A stretch of DNA of 5,690 nt. Source: an uncultured Eubacteriales bacterium (lineage in GTDB: Bacteria > Bacillota_A > Clostridia > Oscillospirales > Oscillospiraceae). The notes under the pieces are model-generated. The model saw nothing but the letters and a program-made list of their open reading frames with translations. It was not told the DNA's origin and ran no database searches. Positions 5,413 through 5,690 of the stretch are shown in pieces (the stretch's first letter is position 1; each line of letters opens with the position of its first letter). The position numbers were made by a program, and so were the translations under genes. The DNA lies in contig CATJRT010000082.1 in assembly GCA_949742895.1 (NCBI GenBank), forward strand, positions 1-5,690, read 5' to 3'.

Positions 5413-5690
5413 ATGAATGTAATTGAACTGGAGCGGTGGAAGCCCTCCAAAGAAAATCCCCGCAAGTTGGAATACGTGGGCCAGCCCGCCGCCGAGGAGG
5501 TGTTTCAGACGCTGAAGCACCGGCTGGAGGGGATGGGCTATCTGCCCGATGAGTATTTTCTCCTGGACGATGCGTGGGAAAACGGGCGGGAGATTCCCAA
5601 GGGAGCAGACATCATCTGCAAGGTGGATTACGGCGAGAGCGAGGGCGTGTACCTGGACATCGGCCTCACCTGGTACGATGAAAACGAGAA
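5413..5690 (+). CDS. Acidic protein of unknown function, 3' end outside window
   Basis: The frame is open from ATG 5413 to the window edge, giving 92 residues without a stop. GAAAGGAG (5393-5400) lies 12 bases upstream, a slightly long spacing, and the gene begins 22 bases after the PP-loop stop, so it belongs to the same operon. The N-terminus reads MNVIELERWKPSKENPRKLE. A helix (PAAEEVFQTLKHRLEGMG), a segment YFLLDDAWENGREIP and a strand-rich segment (ADIICKVDY, VYLDIGLTWYDEN) follow. The composition is acidic, with no signal peptide or membrane segment. I recall similar sequences as conserved hypothetical proteins of Clostridia conjugative elements but cannot name a family. Acidic, soluble proteins here are sometimes antirestriction-like; nothing seen proves that. 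Confidence 0.7.
   Translation, partial: MNVIELERWKPSKENPRKLEYVGQPAAEEVFQTLKHRLEGMGYLPDEYFLLDDAWENGREIPKGADIICKVDYGESEGVYLDIGLTWYDENE

Noticed and set aside
1..5690. CRISPR array, tRNA, rRNA or insertion sequence
   Set aside because: No regularly spaced repeats, tRNA-like fold, rRNA sequence, transposase motif or flanking terminal repeats were found.

Overview
The window looks like part of the conjugation module of an integrative and conjugative element (Tn1549/CTn type) from a GC-rich gut Clostridia-class Firmicute. This placement is inference. It rests on strong AGGAGG-type ribosome binding sites, two TTG starts, tightly packed genes, and a VirB3-like/VirB4 pair flanked by a cytosine methyltransferase and small ribbon-helix-helix (RHH) proteins. 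The species cannot be named from sequence reading alone.

Left part (1-1271): the C-terminal third or so of a DNA cytosine-5 methyltransferase enters from the left edge and stops at 550. After a 108-base gap come two overlapping small genes. The first (659-997) encodes two RHH-like domains in tandem and has an internal in-frame ribosome binding site plus ATG in front of the second domain. The second (981-1271) is an unrecognised 96-residue protein.

Middle switch (1264-1582): a lone minus-strand gene encodes a 62-residue RHH regulator (1292-1480). It ends in a hairpin terminator that faces left. To its right is a 102-base divergent promoter region. It has a near-consensus rightward promoter, an overlapping leftward promoter and three copies of a TGACG-N6-TGA element with 11-base half-site spacing. 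The simplest reading is that the RHH protein represses itself and the transfer operon to its right.

Right part (1583-5690): five genes are joined by overlapping stop/start codons (TTGA, TTGA, an 8-base overlap, ATGA), and a sixth follows after 22 bases and runs off the right edge. They encode a SLOG/DprA-like nucleotide-binding protein, a two-helix VirB3/PrgI-like membrane protein, a 191-residue protein resembling a detached VirB4 N-terminal domain (TrsD-like position), the VirB4 ATPase, a PP-loop PAPS-reductase-like protein with conserved-looking cysteines, and an acidic unknown. VirB3-like and VirB4 would form the inner-membrane and motor core of a type IV secretion system. The SLOG and PP-loop genes are not structural transfer genes, yet they are locked into the same translational chain. 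With the methyltransferase they are the best candidates here for an undescribed accessory function such as DNA or nucleotide modification, signalling or defence.
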